From an uncultured Chlorobiota bacterium (GTDB taxonomy: Bacteria > Bacteroidota > Bacteroidia > Bacteroidales > JAADGE01): a stretch of 33,917 nucleotides of DNA. Position 1 is the first letter of the stretch, and each line of letters starts with the position of its first letter. Location of the stretch: contig CAMZKL010000011.1 in NCBI GenBank assembly GCA_947311255.1, forward strand, positions 1-33,917, given 5' to 3'. This document shows positions 6,719-18,682 of the stretch, piece by piece. Under the pieces are notes generated by a model, which was not told where the DNA came from, did not search any database, and saw only the letters and a program-made list of their open reading frames with translations. The position numbers and the translations under genes are program-made.

Positions 6719-9700
6719 ATGACATCTTCAACTAAAAGAATAAATTTTGCATCTACCCGAAACACATATGATTATCCGGATTTTCTTGAAATTCAACTAA
6801 AAACATTTAGAGAGTTTTTTCAATTCAACTCTACACATGAAGAAAGAAAAAACGAAGGTTTATACAAAGTTTTTACAGATAACTTCCCAATAACAGATAC
6901 AAGAAATAATTTTGTTCTCGAGTTTTTGGATTATAGCTTAGACCCTCCAAGATATTCTATTGATGAATGTCTTGAAAGAGGACTTTCATATAGCTTACCA
7001 TTTCGAGCAAAACTAAAATTATATTGTACAGATCCCGACCATGAAGATTTTGATACAGTTATACAAGATGTATATTTAGATCAAATTCCGTACATGACTC
7101 CAAAAGGGACTTTCATAATTAATGGAGCTGAAAGAGCTATTGTATCTCAGCTACATAGGTCTCCTGGTGTATTCTTTAGTCAAAGTTTACACGCAAATGG
7201 AACTAAGTTATATTCAGCAAGAATTATCCCATTCAGAGGTTCTTGGATTGAATTTGCAACAGACATCAACAATGTTATGTTTGCATACATTGATAGAAAA
7301 AAGAAATTACCTGTTACTACTCTACTTAGGGCAATTGGATATGAAAGTGACAAAGAAATTCTTGAAATATTTGATTTAGCTGATGAAATTAAAGTTACTA
7401 AATCAACTCTTAAAAAATCAGTAGGTAAAAAATTAGTAGCCAGAGTCTTAAAATCTTGGTCAGAAGATTTTGTTGATGAAGATACTGGCGAAGTTGTTTC
7501 AATTGAAAGAAATGAAGTAATTATTGATAGAGAAACTGTACTTGAGGAACATCACGTTGACCAAATTCTTGATTCAGGAACAAAAACAATATTAATACAT
7601 AAAGAATCTACAAACCCTATTGATTACGCATTAATATATAGTACTTTACAGAAAGACCCTTGTAACTCTGAAAAAGAAGCTGTTTTATATATTTACAGAC
7701 AATTAAGAAGTGCAGAACCGCCTGATGAATCAACAGCTAGAGAAGTTATCGAAAATCTTTTCTTTTCAGAAAAAAGATATGATTTAGGTGATGTTGGGCG
7801 GTATAAAATGAACAAGAAACTTAAACTTGATATACCTCAAGAAACTAAAGTACTTACCAAAGAAGATATTATAGAAATCATTAAATATTTGATTGAACTA
7901 ATAAATTCAAAAACAGATGTTGATGATATTGACCATCTGAGTAACAGACGTGTAAGAACCGTTGGAGAACAGCTAGGAAACCAATTTGGAGTTGGACTTG
8001 CTCGTATGGCTAGAACAATTCGAGAAAGGATGAATGTTAGAGATAATGAAGTTTTCACTCCTATTGACCTAATTAATGCAAAAACATTATCTTCTGTTAT
8101 AAATTCATTTTTTGGAACAAACCAATTATCTCAGTTTTTGGATCAAACAAACCCATTAGCTGAAATGACTCATAAAAGAAGAATGTCTGCACTAGGACCT
8201 GGTGGATTATCGAGAGAAAGAGCCGGCTTTGAAGTAAGAGATGTTCACTATACTCATTACGGAAGACTTTGCCCAATAGAAACTCCCGAAGGGCCAAATA
8301 TTGGACTAATTTCATCATTATGTGTATTTGCAAAAATAAATGATTTAGGTTTCATTGAAACACCATACAGAACCGTTAAAGCTGGAAAAATTGATGTTTC
8401 AGATAAGGGTGTTTCATATTTAAGTGCAGAAGAAGAAGATAATAAAATTATAGGACAAGCTAATTCACATTTTAATGAAAAAGGAGAATTAGAAACTGAA
8501 CGTGTAAAAGCCCGTTCACATGGTGATTTCCCTTATATAGAAAAAGAGAAATTAGACTATATGGATGTTGCTCCAAATCAGATAGCTTCAATAGCTGCAT
8601 CACTAATACCTTTCTTAGAACATAACGATGCAAACCGTGCACTGATGGGGTCAAATATGATGCGTCAAGCTGTTCCTTTAATTACAAGCGATTCTCCAAT
8701 TGTAGGAACAGGTATTGAACCTATGGTTATTAGAGATGGTAGAGTTCATATTTTTGCAGAAGGAGACGGTATTGTTGATTATGTAGATGCTAATGAAATA
8801 GTTATTAGATATTTAAGGTCAGAAGATGATAAATTTGTAAGTTTTGATGATGATACTAAAAGGTATAAATTACCAAAATTTAGAAAAACTAACCAAAATA
8901 CTACTGTTAATCTTATTCCTATTGTAAGAAAAGGAGATAAAGTTAAATCTGGACAAATATTAACAGATGGATACTCAACAGATAATTCAGAACTTGCTCT
9001 TGGAAAGAACTTAAAAGTCGCATTTATGCCTTGGAAAGGCTATAATTTTGAGGATGCAATAGTAATTTCTGAAAGAGTTGTAAGAGAAGATGTTTTTACT
9101 TCAATTCATGTAGAAGAGCATGTTCTTCAAGTAAGAGATACAAAAAGAGGAACAGAAGAATTAACTCCAGACATTCCAAATGTGAGCGAAGAAGCTACAA
9201 GACAACTTGATGAAAATGGAATGATTCGAATTGGAGCACATGTTGGACCAGGAGATATTCTTATTGGAAAAATTACTCCAAAAGGAGAATCTGACCCATC
9301 ACCCGAAGAAAAACTTCTAAGAGCAATTTTTGGAGATAAAGCAGGAGATGTAAAAGATGCTTCCTTAAAAGCTTCACCTTCATTAAAAGGTGTTGTAATA
9401 AATAAAAAGTTATTCTCTCGTTCAATTAAAAGTAGAAAAATAAAAAATGCAGATAAACCTCTATTAGAAAAAATAGATGTTGAATTGGAAAGAGAACTAA
9501 TTTTATTAACTGAAAAATTAGTTGATAAATTATTTATTTTGGTTAATGGAAAAACTTCTAACGGAGTATTCGACTTTATTAATGTCGAACTAATTCCTAA
9601 GGGTAAAAAGTTTGCTCTTAAAAAATTAAAAGAGATTGATTATATGTCTGTAAATCCTATTGGATGGACTACAGATGAACGCTCTAACAAATTAATTGAA

Positions 9701-10525
9701 AGACTACTTCATAATTTCTCAATTAGAAATAAAGAAATTCAAAGTAAATTTCGAAGAAAAAAATATAGTATCTCTGTTGGAGATGAATTACCTATTGGAA
9801 TTATTCAACTTGCAAAGGTTTATATTGCCAAAAAACGAAAAATTAAAGTTGGTGATAAAATGGCAGGGCGACATGGAAACAAAGGTATTGTTGCAAGAAT
9901 TGTAAAAGAAGAAGATATGCCTTTCCTTGAGGATGGAACAACTGTTGATATTGTATTAAACCCATTAGGTGTGCCTTCAAGAATGAACTTAGGGCAAATT
10001 TATGAAACTGTTCTTGGTTGGGCTGGATTAAAATTAGGAGTTAAGTTTTTTACTCCAATTTTTGATGGAGCAACAATTGATGATATTAATGAATATACCG
10101 ACAAAGCCGGATTACCAAGATACGGAAAAGTCCATTTGTATGATGGCGGTACAGGAATGAAATTCCATCAACCTGCAACTGTTGGGGTAATTTATATGTT
10201 GAAATTAGGACACATGGTTGACGATAAAATGCACGCACGTTCTATTGGACCATATTCATTAATTACACAACAACCACTTGGAGGTAAAGCTCAATTTGGA
10301 GGTCAAAGATTTGGAGAAATGGAAGTATGGGCACTTGAAGCATTTGGTGCAGCAAACATCCTTCAAGAAATTTTGACTGTAAAATCGGATGATGTAATAG
10401 GAAGAGCAAAAGCATACGAAGCAATTGTAAAAGGAATTCCATTACCAAAACCAGGTGTGCCGGAATCTTTCAAAGTAATTTTACATGAATTGAGAGGTCT
10501 TGGTTTACGTATTAGTTTAGAGTAA
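6719..10525 (+). CDS. rpoB: DNA-directed RNA polymerase subunit beta
   Basis: A full-length beta subunit of 1268 residues. Recognisable parts are the rifampicin pocket segment around residues 467–497 ([20 protein letters not shown]), the [14 protein letters not shown] region just after it, the [14 protein letters not shown] active-centre lysine region around 1040–1055, and the C-terminal [21 protein letters not shown]. The residues that correspond to E. coli D516, H526 and S531 are D475, H485 and S490, all in the sensitive, non-mutant state. It is transcribed with rpoC, which starts 62 bases after the stop. No inserted or missing domain is evident by eye. Confidence 0.98.
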   Translation: MTSSTKRINFASTRNTYDYPDFLEIQLKTFREFFQFNSTHEERKNEGLYKVFTDNFPITDTRNNFVLEFLDYSLDPPRYSIDECLERGLSYSLPFRAKLKLYCTDPDHEDFDTVIQDVYLDQIPYMTPKGTFIINGAERAIVSQLHRSPGVFFSQSLHANGTKLYSARIIPFRGSWIEFATDINNVMFAYIDRKKKLPVTTLLRAIGYESDKEILEIFDLADEIKVTKSTLKKSVGKKLVARVLKSWSEDFVDEDTGEVVSIERNEVIIDRETVLEEHHVDQILDSGTKTILIHKESTNPIDYALIYSTLQKDPCNSEKEAVLYIYRQLRSAEPPDESTAREVIENLFFSEKRYDLGDVGRYKMNKKLKLDIPQETKVLTKEDIIEIIKYLIELINSKTDVDDIDHLSNRRVRTVGEQLGNQFGVGLARMARTIRERMNVRDNEVFTPIDLINAKTLSSVINSFFGTNQLSQFLDQTNPLAEMTHKRRMSALGPGGLSRERAGFEVRDVHYTHYGRLCPIETPEGPNIGLISSLCVFAKINDLGFIETPYRTVKAGKIDVSDKGVSYLSAEEEDNKIIGQANSHFNEKGELETERVKARSHGDFPYIEKEKLDYMDVAPNQIASIAASLIPFLEHNDANRALMGSNMMRQAVPLITSDSPIVGTGIEPMVIRDGRVHIFAEGDGIVDYVDANEIVIRYLRSEDDKFVSFDDDTKRYKLPKFRKTNQNTTVNLIPIVRKGDKVKSGQILTDGYSTDNSELALGKNLKVAFMPWKGYNFEDAIVISERVVREDVFTSIHVEEHVLQVRDTKRGTEELTPDIPNVSEEATRQLDENGMIRIGAHVGPGDILIGKITPKGESDPSPEEKLLRAIFGDKAGDVKDASLKASPSLKGVVINKKLFSRSIKSRKIKNADKPLLEKIDVELERELILLTEKLVDKLFILVNGKTSNGVFDFINVELIPKGKKFALKKLKEIDYMSVNPIGWTTDERSNKLIERLLHNFSIRNKEIQSKFRRKKYSISVGDELPIGIIQLAKVYIAKKRKIKVGDKMAGRHGNKGIVARIVKEEDMPFLEDGTTVDIVLNPLGVPSRMNLGQIYETVLGWAGLKLGVKFFTPIFDGATIDDINEYTDKAGLPRYGKVHLYDGGTGMKFHQPATVGVIYMLKLGHMVDDKMHARSIGPYSLITQQPLGGKAQFGGQRFGEMEVWALEAFGAANILQEILTVKSDDVIGRAKAYEAIVKGIPLPKPGVPESFKVILHELRGLGLRISLE

Positions 10526-10587
10526 ATTTTATAAACTAATATGTATAATTTAAAGTTTTTAATATAACAATTTTTTAACATTAATAT

Positions 10588-13500
10588 ATGGCTTTCAGAC
10601 AAAAAACAAAAGCACCGAAAGATTTTTCAAAAATTGTAATAAGTTTATCATCTCCCGAAGAAATTTTAGAACGTTCAAGTGGCGAAGTTCTAAAACCGGA
10701 AACAATAAACTATAGAACATATAAACCCGAAAGAGACGGATTATTTTGCGAAAGAATATTTGGTCCTATTAAAGACTACGAATGTCATTGCGGGAAATAC
10801 AAAAGAATAAGATATAAAGGAATTGTTTGTGACAGATGTGGAGTTGAAGTTACTGAGAAAAAAGTAAGAAGAGACAGATCAGGACACATTGCACTTGTTG
10901 TTCCTGTCGTACATTTGTGGTATTTCAGATCACTTCCCAATAAGTTAGGCTATTTGTTAGGCATTCCTACAAAAAAACTTAACTCAATAATTTATTATGA
11001 AAAATATTGCGTAATTCAACCAGGAGTTAAAAAAGAAGACGGATTAAAGGTTCTTGATTTTTTAAGTGAGGAAGAATATATGGATGTACTTGAAAGTTTA
11101 CCTCCTGATAATGATATGTTAGAAGATGACGATCCTAATAAATTTATTGCTAAAATGGGAGCAAGTGCTGTTGAGGCTCTTTTAAGTAGAGTAGATTTAG
11201 ATGCACTCTCAGTTGATTTAAAATATAAATCAAAAAATGAAACTTCTCAACAAAGAAAAAGTCAAGCTCTTAAGCGTTTAAATGTTATAAATGCTTTTCA
11301 AGCATCAAAAGGATTAAATAAACCAGAATGGTTGATAGTTAAAGTTTTGCCAGTTATTCCTCCCGAACTTAGACCTTTAGTGCCTTTAGATGGAGGACGT
11401 TTTGCAACATCTGATTTAAATGATCTATACAGAAGAGTTATAATTAGAAATAACAGATTAAAAAGATTAATTGAAATAAAAGCACCCGAAGTAATTCTTA
11501 GAAATGAAAAAAGAATGCTTCAAGAGTCTGTTGATGCTTTATTTGATAATTCAAGAAAAGCAGGAGCTGTTAAAACAGATGCAAATAGACCATTAAAATC
11601 TTTAAGTGATAGTTTAAAAGGAAAACAAGGGCGTTTTCGTCAAAATTTACTAGGAAAACGGGTCGATTATTCTGCACGTTCAGTAATTGTTGTTGGTCCG
11701 GAATTAAAACTTCATGAATGTGGTATTCCTAAAGAAATGGCGGCAGAACTATACAAACCTTTTGTTATAAGGAAACTTATAGAAAGAGGAATTGTAAAAA
11801 CTGTTAAATCTGCCAAAAAGATTGTTGATAGAAGAGACGCAGTAGTTTGGGATATACTTGAAAATGTTCTTAAAGGACATCCTGTTCTCCTGAATCGTGC
11901 TCCAACATTGCACAAACTTGGGATACAGGCTTTTCAACCAAAACTAATTGAGGGAAAAGCAATTCAATTACACCCACTTGTTTGTACAGCCTTCAATGCC
12001 GATTTTGATGGAGACCAAATGGCTGTTCATTTACCACTAGGGAACGATGCCGTTTTAGAGGCTCAAATGTTAATGCTAGCTTCTCACAACATTCTAAACC
12101 CTGCAAATGGTGCTCCAATTACAGTGCCTTCGCAAGATATGGTTTTAGGATTGTATTATATTACAAAAATAAGAAAAAGCTCAAAAGAGCGTGTAGTTAA
12201 AGGAGAGGGATTAACATTTTATTCTCCCGCTGAAGTTAATATTGCATATAATGAAAAAGCAGTTGATCTTCACGCTACAATAAAATTATTATTTAACGAA
12301 GAATATATTGAAACAACTGTTGGAAGAGTAATGTTTAACCAATATGTTCCGAAGGAAGTTGGATATATTAACGAAGTTCTTACTAAAAAATCTTTAAGAG
12401 ATATTATTGGAAATGTTTTAAGTATTTGTGGAATCCCTACAACTGCTGATTTTCTTGATAATATTAAAAACCTTGGTTATAAAATGGCTTTTGAAGGAGG
12501 ATTATCATTTAATTTAGATGATGTTATAATTCCTGATGTTAAAGAAGAATTAGTTCAAGAAGGTTATGATAAAGTTGAAGAAGTAATGAATAACTTTAAT
12601 ATGGGATTCATTGCAAATAACGAAAGATACAATCAGATTATTGATATCTGGACACATACGAACGCTAAACTTACCCAAGAAGTAATGAACAAAATTAGTT
12701 CAGATAAACAAGGGTTTAATTCAGTTTTTATGATGCTAGATTCCGGAGCAAGGGGATCAAGAGAGCAAATTAGACAGCTTTCAGGTATGAGAGGGCTAAT
12801 GGCAAAACCTCAGAAATCAGGAGCAACAACTGGGCAGATTATTGAAAATCCTATACTTTCTAACTTTAAAGAAGGACTTTCAGTACTTGAATATTTTGTT
12901 TCTACTCACGGTGCCAGAAAAGGTCTAGCAGATACTGCACTTAAAACTGCAGATGCAGGTTATTTAACAAGAAGACTAGTAGATGTGGCTCAAGATGTTG
13001 TAATAACAGAAGAAGATTGCGGAACTTTAAGAGGCCTTGTTACAACAAACGCAATGAATAAAGATGAAGTAATTGTAACACTTGGAGAAAGAATTCTCGG
13101 TAGAACAACAGTTCATGACCTTTATGATCCTTCAAATAATGAGTTAATTGTTAAAGCTGGAGTTGAAATAAATGAAGAAATTGCAGATAAAATAAAAAAA
13201 TCTTCAATTGAAAAAGTCGAAGTTAGATCAGTTTTAACTTGTGAAACAAGAGTAGGTGTATGTGCCAAATGTTATGGTCGTAACTTATCCACCGGGAAAC
13301 TTGTTGGAAGAGGAGAAGCTGTTGGTGTTATTGCAGCCCAATCAATTGGAGAACCTGGAACACAGCTTACACTTAGAACATTCCATGTAGGAGGAGTTGC
13401 AGGTGGTGCTGCTTCTGAATTTAGTATTGTTGCTAAATATGATGGACTTGCTGAATTTGAAGAACTTAGAACAGTAAGTGTTGAAAAAGATGGCGAAAAA

Positions 13501-14832
13501 TACCAAATGGTTGTAAGTCGTATGACTGAAATGAAAATAAGAGATAAGAATACGGAGACAGTTCTTACTACATATGCTATACCATATGGTGCAAAACTAT
13601 ATGTTTCTGAAGGGAAAATTACAAAAGGAAGTTTAATTTGTGATTGGGATCCATACAATGCTTTAATTATTTCAGAATTTACAGGGCAAGTCGGATTTAA
13701 ACACCTTGCAGAAGGATTAACGTATAAAATTGAAAAAGACGAACAAACAAATTTTATTGAGAAGGTAATTATTGAGTCTAAAAACAAAAGAAATAACCCT
13801 GAAATTGTGATTCTAGATGAAGGAGGAGAAACTTTAAGAGAGTATAATTTGCCCGCAGGAGCACATCTTTCTGTTGAAAATGGAGATAAAATTGTACAAG
13901 GAGATATTATTGCAAAAATACCTAGAGTTGCAGGTAAAGCCGGTGATATTACAGGAGGGCTTCCTCGAATAACCGAACTTGTTGAGGCAAGAAATCCCTC
14001 AAACCCAGCAACAGTTGCAGAAATTGATGGTATTATTTCTTTTGATAAAATTAAGAGAGGTAAAAAAGGAGTTGTTATTACATCAAAAACCGGTGATAAA
14101 AAGAAATATTATATTTCTCTTTCAAAACAAATTCTTGTTCAACCGGGAGATTTTGTTAAATCCGGAATGCCTTTATCAGATGGTGTTATCACTCCAAAAG
14201 ATATTCTTGATATTAAAGGAGCAACAAAAGTACAGGAACATATTGTTAATGAAGTACAAGACGTATATCGTTTACAAGGTGTAAAAATTAATGATAAACA
14301 CTTTGAGGTTATTGTAAGGCAAATGATGAAAAAAGTTGAAATTGAAGATGCCGGAGATACTAATTTTAGAGAAACACAAGTTGTTGATAAATGGGACTTT
14401 ATTGATGAAAATGATGATATTTTTGGTAAAAAAGTTATTGAAGATACCGGAGATTCAGAAAAATATAAAGTTGGAGAAATAATTTCTAATAAAGACTTTA
14501 GAAACGAGAATTCTTTCTTGAAAAGAAATGATAAAAATCAAATGATTGTTAGAGATACTATTCAAGCTATATCAAGACCTGTTTTACAAGGAATTACAAA
14601 AGCTTCACTTGGAACAAAAAGTTTCTTGTCTGCTGCATCATTCCAAGAAACAACAAAAGTACTTAATATGGCTGCAATCTCAGGAAAGACTGATTATTTA
14701 CTTGGTTTAAAAGAGAATGTTATTGTAGGGCATAAAATTCCTGCAGGAACTGGTATGAGAGAATATAATAAAATAATTGTTGGTTCAAAACAAGAATTAG
14801 AAACTTTAACTGAAAACAAAGAAGAAGAATAG
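10588..14832 (+). CDS. rpoC: DNA-directed RNA polymerase subunit beta'
   Basis: A full-length beta' subunit of 1414 residues. The N-terminal zinc site is C66, C68, C81 and C84 (CHCG…CDRCG). The catalytic magnesium loop NADFDGD is at residues 470–476. The second zinc site is C811, C885, C892 and C895. The bridge helix/trigger loop region includes [19 protein letters not shown] and LRTFHVGG. The C-terminal [26 protein letters not shown] is the usual family ending, where the omega subunit binds. A hairpin terminator follows within 40–75 bases, so the large transcription-translation operon most likely ends here. Confidence 0.98.
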   Translation: MAFRQKTKAPKDFSKIVISLSSPEEILERSSGEVLKPETINYRTYKPERDGLFCERIFGPIKDYECHCGKYKRIRYKGIVCDRCGVEVTEKKVRRDRSGHIALVVPVVHLWYFRSLPNKLGYLLGIPTKKLNSIIYYEKYCVIQPGVKKEDGLKVLDFLSEEEYMDVLESLPPDNDMLEDDDPNKFIAKMGASAVEALLSRVDLDALSVDLKYKSKNETSQQRKSQALKRLNVINAFQASKGLNKPEWLIVKVLPVIPPELRPLVPLDGGRFATSDLNDLYRRVIIRNNRLKRLIEIKAPEVILRNEKRMLQESVDALFDNSRKAGAVKTDANRPLKSLSDSLKGKQGRFRQNLLGKRVDYSARSVIVVGPELKLHECGIPKEMAAELYKPFVIRKLIERGIVKTVKSAKKIVDRRDAVVWDILENVLKGHPVLLNRAPTLHKLGIQAFQPKLIEGKAIQLHPLVCTAFNADFDGDQMAVHLPLGNDAVLEAQMLMLASHNILNPANGAPITVPSQDMVLGLYYITKIRKSSKERVVKGEGLTFYSPAEVNIAYNEKAVDLHATIKLLFNEEYIETTVGRVMFNQYVPKEVGYINEVLTKKSLRDIIGNVLSICGIPTTADFLDNIKNLGYKMAFEGGLSFNLDDVIIPDVKEELVQEGYDKVEEVMNNFNMGFIANNERYNQIIDIWTHTNAKLTQEVMNKISSDKQGFNSVFMMLDSGARGSREQIRQLSGMRGLMAKPQKSGATTGQIIENPILSNFKEGLSVLEYFVSTHGARKGLADTALKTADAGYLTRRLVDVAQDVVITEEDCGTLRGLVTTNAMNKDEVIVTLGERILGRTTVHDLYDPSNNELIVKAGVEINEEIADKIKKSSIEKVEVRSVLTCETRVGVCAKCYGRNLSTGKLVGRGEAVGVIAAQSIGEPGTQLTLRTFHVGGVAGGAASEFSIVAKYDGLAEFEELRTVSVEKDGEKYQMVVSRMTEMKIRDKNTETVLTTYAIPYGAKLYVSEGKITKGSLICDWDPYNALIISEFTGQVGFKHLAEGLTYKIEKDEQTNFIEKVIIESKNKRNNPEIVILDEGGETLREYNLPAGAHLSVENGDKIVQGDIIAKIPRVAGKAGDITGGLPRITELVEARNPSNPATVAEIDGIISFDKIKRGKKGVVITSKTGDKKKYYISLSKQILVQPGDFVKSGMPLSDGVITPKDILDIKGATKVQEHIVNEVQDVYRLQGVKINDKHFEVIVRQMMKKVEIEDAGDTNFRETQVVDKWDFIDENDDIFGKKVIEDTGDSEKYKVGEIISNKDFRNENSFLKRNDKNQMIVRDTIQAISRPVLQGITKASLGTKSFLSAASFQETTKVLNMAAISGKTDYLLGLKENVIVGHKIPAGTGMREYNKIIVGSKQELETLTENKEEE

Positions 14833-14870
14833 TTTTATTTAATGAGTCATTTTTTGACTCCTAACTTTTC

Positions 14871-14905
14871 AGAAAAGCTTAGGTCAGGAAGACTTAGGCT
14901 TTTCT
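14871..14905 (+). terminator. Terminator after rpoC
   Basis: A 13-bp stem with two G-U pairs (14871–14883 with 14893–14905), 9-base loop, followed by TTATTAT. A smaller 6-bp hairpin (14844–14849 with 14855–14860) precedes it. Together they probably end or strongly attenuate rpoC transcription before the DUF3467 gene. Confidence 0.65.
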
Positions 14906-14925
14906 TTATTATAAAAAATGTATGT

Positions 14926-15237
14926 ATGGAAAATAAAGACAACAAAGGTGGTTTAAACATTGAATTAACCGAAGAAATTGCACAAGGTGTATATTCAAAT
15001 TTAGCAGTAATCTCACATTCTGCTTCTGAATTTATTGTAGATTTTGTCAGAATGATGCCTGGAATACCAAAAGCTCCTGTAAAATCAAGAATTATTATGT
15101 CTCCTGATAATGCAAAAAGATTATTGAAAGCATTAGGCGATAATGTTAGTAAATATGAGCAAGTATTTGGGCAAATAAAAGAGATTAAAGGGCCTAAAAT
15201 GCCTATGAATTTTGGCGGACCTACTGCTAAGGCATAA
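14926..15237 (+). CDS. DUF3467 family protein
   Basis: A 103-residue protein that I recognise as DUF3467: a short polar N-terminus, the core GVYSNLAVISHSASEFIVDF and FVRMMPG, then a helix rich in KRLLKALGDNVSKYE and a low-complexity tail (GPKMPMNFGGPTAKA). The reading frame stays open upstream to 14842, but that part overlaps the rpoC terminator hairpin, so the ATG at 14926 is the better start. No catalytic motif, signal peptide or membrane segment is visible. From memory, homologues in Bacteroidota often lie just after rpoC, which would suggest a link with transcription or ribosomes, but the function is unknown. Confidence 0.85.
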   Translation: MENKDNKGGLNIELTEEIAQGVYSNLAVISHSASEFIVDFVRMMPGIPKAPVKSRIIMSPDNAKRLLKALGDNVSKYEQVFGQIKEIKGPKMPMNFGGPTAKA

Positions 15238-15289
15238 AATTATTATTGTAATTTTTTTCTGTGGTTTTACAAATAAGTTAAATCTTTTA

Positions 15290-17530
15290 ATGAACAGAAA
15301 ATTTGAATTATTAGCACCCGGAGGCGATATTGATGCAATAAAAGCAGCAATTGTATCGGGTGCTGATGCGGTATATTGTGGCTTAAATAAATTTAATGCA
15401 AGAAATCGTGCTGAAAATATTGATTTTGAGGATTTAAAAGGAATTTTGAGACTTGCACATAAAAATGATTGTGAAATTTTCATTACACTCAATATTATTA
15501 TTGTTGAAAGTGAAATTACTGACCTTATTCGCTTTCTGAACAAGTTAATTAATACAAATATTGACGGACTTATTATTCAAGATTTTGGTTTATTTTATAT
15601 AATTTCAAATTATTTTAAAACCTTCAAAATTCATGCATCTACCCAACTTACAACTCATAATGAAGGGCAAATTAAGTTTTTGAGCAAATTAAATGCAAAA
15701 AGAGTAAATCTTTCAAGAGAATTAAACCTAAAAGAAATATTTCATTTAAGTTTGGTAGCTCATAAACACAATATTTTGAGCGAGGTATTTGTTCATGGCT
15801 CTTATTGCATTTCTTTTTCAGGAAACTGTTATATGAGTTCTGTTCAAAGTGGAAATTCCGGGAATAGAGGAAGATGCAGCCAGCCCTGCCGAGATAAATA
15901 CTTTCCAACTCCAATCAATAAAGAGTTTCCTCTTAATCTTAAAGATAATTCCGCATTTTTTGATTTAAAAGAATTGTATGATGCGGGTGTTGATGCAATA
16001 AAAATTGAAGGAAGAATAAAGAAAATTAATTACGTTTTTACTGTTGTTGAGGCTTATCGAAAGCAAATACAGAATATGTTTAAAGCCCAATTGAGCAATG
16101 ATAACAGTGTGCTTTATAAAGTGTTTAATCGGGATTTTACGAACTCATTTTTAAAAGGAAAGATTAATAAAAATATGTTTATTGATAATCCTCGCAATCA
16201 TTCTGCAATATATTTGGCAAAATCTAAGGAAGGCTTATATGAAGAAAACTTAGAGATTGCAAAAAAAGAAGTTTTTGAAGAAAGTGAAAAAAAAACTACT
16301 CATATAAAAAGTATTATTGATAAGCTGAGTATTGATAAAATACCTGTAAAATTATATGTTTTTGGAAAGCTTGGCGAACTATTAAGAATTTCTGTTAAAA
16401 CTTCCGATATTTCTTTTGAAGAACTTTCAGAAGTTAATCTTATGAAAACGGATAGAAACAGGCTGAATTATACAAGTTTATTTCAAAGATTAAAAACTAT
16501 AAATGAAACAGAATTCTTTATTGAAAACTTGAATTTAGAGAATCTTCAAGATGACTTATTTATTTCGTTTAAAGAACTTACTGCAATTGCCAAAAGAATT
16601 ATATATATTTTAAAGGGTTCAAAAGAAAGCTTTGCTCCTATAAAACTTCATGCCCTTAAAAGATTAAAAAATGAACTTATTAAACCATATCTTTCAGTAT
16701 TAATTTCAAATAAAAAAGATTTAAATCTTTGCAAAGAAAGTTCTGTAAATATTTACTTTCAGCTTCCTAATAGTTTGAAAAATAATATTAATGAATTTGT
16801 TGAACTATTTAAAAAAAATAAAAATTTAATTCCTTGGTTTCCTACTGTTTTAATTGGAGAGGATTATGATGCTGCACTTAGTATTCTTATGCAAATTAGT
16901 GTAAATAAGATTGTTACAAACAACTCTGGAATTGCTTATGAGGCTGATAAGCTAGAGATTTATTGGATTGCAGGTCCTTTTTTAAATATTGTTAATTCAT
17001 ACAGTTTATTGACTTTAAAACAATTTTCATTTTGCAAAGGTTCTTTTATTTCTAATGAAATTAGTAAATTCCAAATAAAGGGAATAAAAAAGCCAAAAGA
17101 TTTCAGCCTTTATTACAGCATTTATCACCCAATTGAGCTTATGACTAGCAGGCAAAACTTTTTTTATCAAATTACGGGCTGTGAAACAAATAAAATTGAT
17201 GACGACTTTATGCACTCCTATAAAAATTCAGAGACAATTACAAATTTGAAAAAGAATACTTTCTTTGTCGAAAAATCTGTCGGTAATTATAGTAGGATTT
17301 ATAATGAACATAATTTTCTGAATACAGATATTGTGTCGGATATTCCAAATACCTTTTCAAGTTTTTTTGTTGATTTAAGAGATATTAGCACAAAAACAAA
17401 AGTAGCTTTGAATAAGCCTGAGCTTATTATTCTTTTTGAAAAACATATAAACGCAAATATAAATGCTACAAATAAACTTAACGAAATTATTTCCTATACA
17501 ACTGATATCCAATATAGAAAAGGGATTTAA
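15290..17530 (+). CDS. U32 family protein, RlhA-like (putative rRNA/tRNA hydroxylation)
   Basis: A 746-residue U32 ('collagenase-like peptidase') family protein. The N-terminal TIM-barrel-like start is FELLAPGGDIDAIKAAIVSG with DAVYCG. The core signature has C173, C180, C196 and C200 in the context SGNCYMSS and GNRGRCSQPCR, followed by AIKIEGRIKKINYV. In the characterised relatives RlhA (23S rRNA C2501 hydroxylation), TrhP (tRNA U34) and UbiU/UbiV, such cysteines bind an iron-sulfur cluster and prephenate is used for hydroxylation; I infer a similar RNA-modifying role here. The length and long C-terminal part resemble RlhA plus DUF3656. I chose the ATG at 15290 because the family start fits it; earlier in-frame codons overlap the end of the DUF3467 gene. 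Confidence 0.85.
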   Translation: MNRKFELLAPGGDIDAIKAAIVSGADAVYCGLNKFNARNRAENIDFEDLKGILRLAHKNDCEIFITLNIIIVESEITDLIRFLNKLINTNIDGLIIQDFGLFYIISNYFKTFKIHASTQLTTHNEGQIKFLSKLNAKRVNLSRELNLKEIFHLSLVAHKHNILSEVFVHGSYCISFSGNCYMSSVQSGNSGNRGRCSQPCRDKYFPTPINKEFPLNLKDNSAFFDLKELYDAGVDAIKIEGRIKKINYVFTVVEAYRKQIQNMFKAQLSNDNSVLYKVFNRDFTNSFLKGKINKNMFIDNPRNHSAIYLAKSKEGLYEENLEIAKKEVFEESEKKTTHIKSIIDKLSIDKIPVKLYVFGKLGELLRISVKTSDISFEELSEVNLMKTDRNRLNYTSLFQRLKTINETEFFIENLNLENLQDDLFISFKELTAIAKRIIYILKGSKESFAPIKLHALKRLKNELIKPYLSVLISNKKDLNLCKESSVNIYFQLPNSLKNNINEFVELFKKNKNLIPWFPTVLIGEDYDAALSILMQISVNKIVTNNSGIAYEADKLEIYWIAGPFLNIVNSYSLLTLKQFSFCKGSFISNEISKFQIKGIKKPKDFSLYYSIYHPIELMTSRQNFFYQITGCETNKIDDDFMHSYKNSETITNLKKNTFFVEKSVGNYSRIYNEHNFLNTDIVSDIPNTFSSFFVDLRDISTKTKVALNKPELIILFEKHINANINATNKLNEIISYTTDIQYRKGI

Positions 17531-17588
17531 CCCATATTATTCATAAAATTAAATAAAAATACATTAAAAATGTGTTTTAACAATCAAA

Positions 17589-17634
17589 TATGTAAAAATA
17601 CAAATAGCCAAACCTGAGCTGTTATTTTTACATA
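17589..17634. terminator. Hairpin between convergent genes
   Basis: A perfect 12-bp inverted repeat (17589–17600 with 17623–17634) around a 22-base loop, 58 bases after the U32 gene stop and followed by a T-rich stretch. It probably terminates the U32 transcript; it is AT-rich, so it is less stable than the others. The rest of 17531–17767 has no gene that I can see. Confidence 0.45.
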
Positions 17635-17721
17635 ATGTAAAAATTTTATTTTTATGAACTTTGTTGCAAAACCCTTTGCAGTATTCATATATACACCAGT
17701 AGGGTTTATCGTCTTGTCTCA

Positions 17722-17750
17722 GAAAAAGAAAAAACGTATGAATAATACGT
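17722..17750 (-). terminator. Terminator of the leftward ATP-grasp operon
   Basis: Read on the minus strand, ACGTAT/ATACGT (17734–17739 with 17745–17750, 5-base loop) is followed by a run of T broken by single C residues (17722–17733). It lies 17 bases past the stop of the ATP-grasp gene, so it fits as the end of the leftward operon. The stem is short, so confidence is moderate. Confidence 0.55.
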
Positions 17751-17767
17751 GTTAGGATTTAGTTTCA

Positions 17768-18667
17768 TTAATTCAAATTTTCAAAAACAGCATCAGCAAA
17801 TAAATCCGCTGCCAGATTATTAAACCTAAACCAAAGTTCAGGTTCAATGAGTTCAAGCTCGCCTATTGCAGGTTTGTTATTATTGTCCAAAATTATATCA
17901 ACACGAGCATAAACAGGCAAAGGTTTGCAAACAGAAACAACTTTTTCTGCAAAAATAATTTCTTCTTTTGTGGGTTTGTAATTATGTACAGTTCCGCCAA
18001 AATCGTCTTGTACTTTAAATTCTCCTTTTTTCCCTTTTTTTAAAATTGCATGGCTGAATTTTCCGTTGAAAAGAATAAATGCAAGTTCTCCTTTTTCATA
18101 AATATTATATTGAAATTCTTGGAGCATCAAATCTTCATCTTTAATTAACTTGCTGAATATCTGCTCGTAAGACGCAAGGTTTTCTGAAGATAGTTTGTAG
18201 GTATGTCTGCCAGCACCAGAAACAGTAGGTTTTAAAACTGCATTTTTCCAATTACACTTTTTAAATATTTTTGATAAAGCACGTTTGTCTCCTTTTTTTA
18301 TGAAATATGTATTTGGAATATTTATTCCTTTTTCTGAAAGATCTTGCAAATAATGTTTGTCAATATTCCAATAAATAGTTTCGGCTGAGTTAATAAATTT
18401 AGTTTTAATTTTTGTGTCTTCCAGCCATTTTGAAAATTCATCAAAACGATGAAAATAATCCCAAATTGTTCTAAAAACTGTTATTTTTGCTTCCGAAAAA
18501 TCAAAATTAGGATTGTCCCAAAATGTTCGAATAACTTTTAAACCTTTTTTTTTAAGGGCTTCTTCAACAAGATTATCTTCTTTAAGAACTTGTTTTGTGT
18601 ACCAATCAGGATTTTTAGGCTTGTAAAATTTCTTTTGTGTTAATATTACAACATCGTACTTTTTCAT
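17768..18667 (-). CDS. ATP-grasp family ligase, DcsG-like
   Basis: A 299-residue ATP-grasp enzyme. After a preATP-grasp N-terminal part (YDVVILTQ, then TVFRTIWDYF), the ATP-binding core shows AVLKPTVSGAGRHTYKL at about residues 143–160, LMLQEFQ, ARVDIILD, and the metal-binding GELELIEPELWFR near 273–285. This resembles the group annotated after DcsG (cyclo-ligase of the D-cycloserine pathway) and RimK/glutathione-synthetase-like ligases. The substrate cannot be predicted and there is no cycloserine pathway around it. It is the last gene of the leftward set, 15 bases after the AI-2E family gene. Confidence 0.75.
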   Translation of the reverse strand: MKKYDVVILTQKKFYKPKNPDWYTKQVLKEDNLVEEALKKKGLKVIRTFWDNPNFDFSEAKITVFRTIWDYFHRFDEFSKWLEDTKIKTKFINSAETIYWNIDKHYLQDLSEKGINIPNTYFIKKGDKRALSKIFKKCNWKNAVLKPTVSGAGRHTYKLSSENLASYEQIFSKLIKDEDLMLQEFQYNIYEKGELAFILFNGKFSHAILKKGKKGEFKVQDDFGGTVHNYKPTKEEIIFAEKVVSVCKPLPVYARVDIILDNNNKPAIGELELIEPELWFRFNNLAADLFADAVFENLN

Positions 18668-18682
18668 CTTGTTTGTTTTTTG

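Noticed and set aside
13272-13787. 171-codon leftward reading frame inside rpoC
   Set aside because: It is a shadow of the rpoC coding sequence.
14842-14925. Upstream extension of the DUF3467 reading frame with an earlier ATG
   Set aside because: The added 28 codons lie in the rpoC terminator hairpins and have no family similarity; the ATG at 14926 fits.
15212-15289. Earlier start for the U32 protein
   Set aside because: It overlaps the end of the DUF3467 gene, and the family begins at the MNRKFELLAPGG segment (15290).
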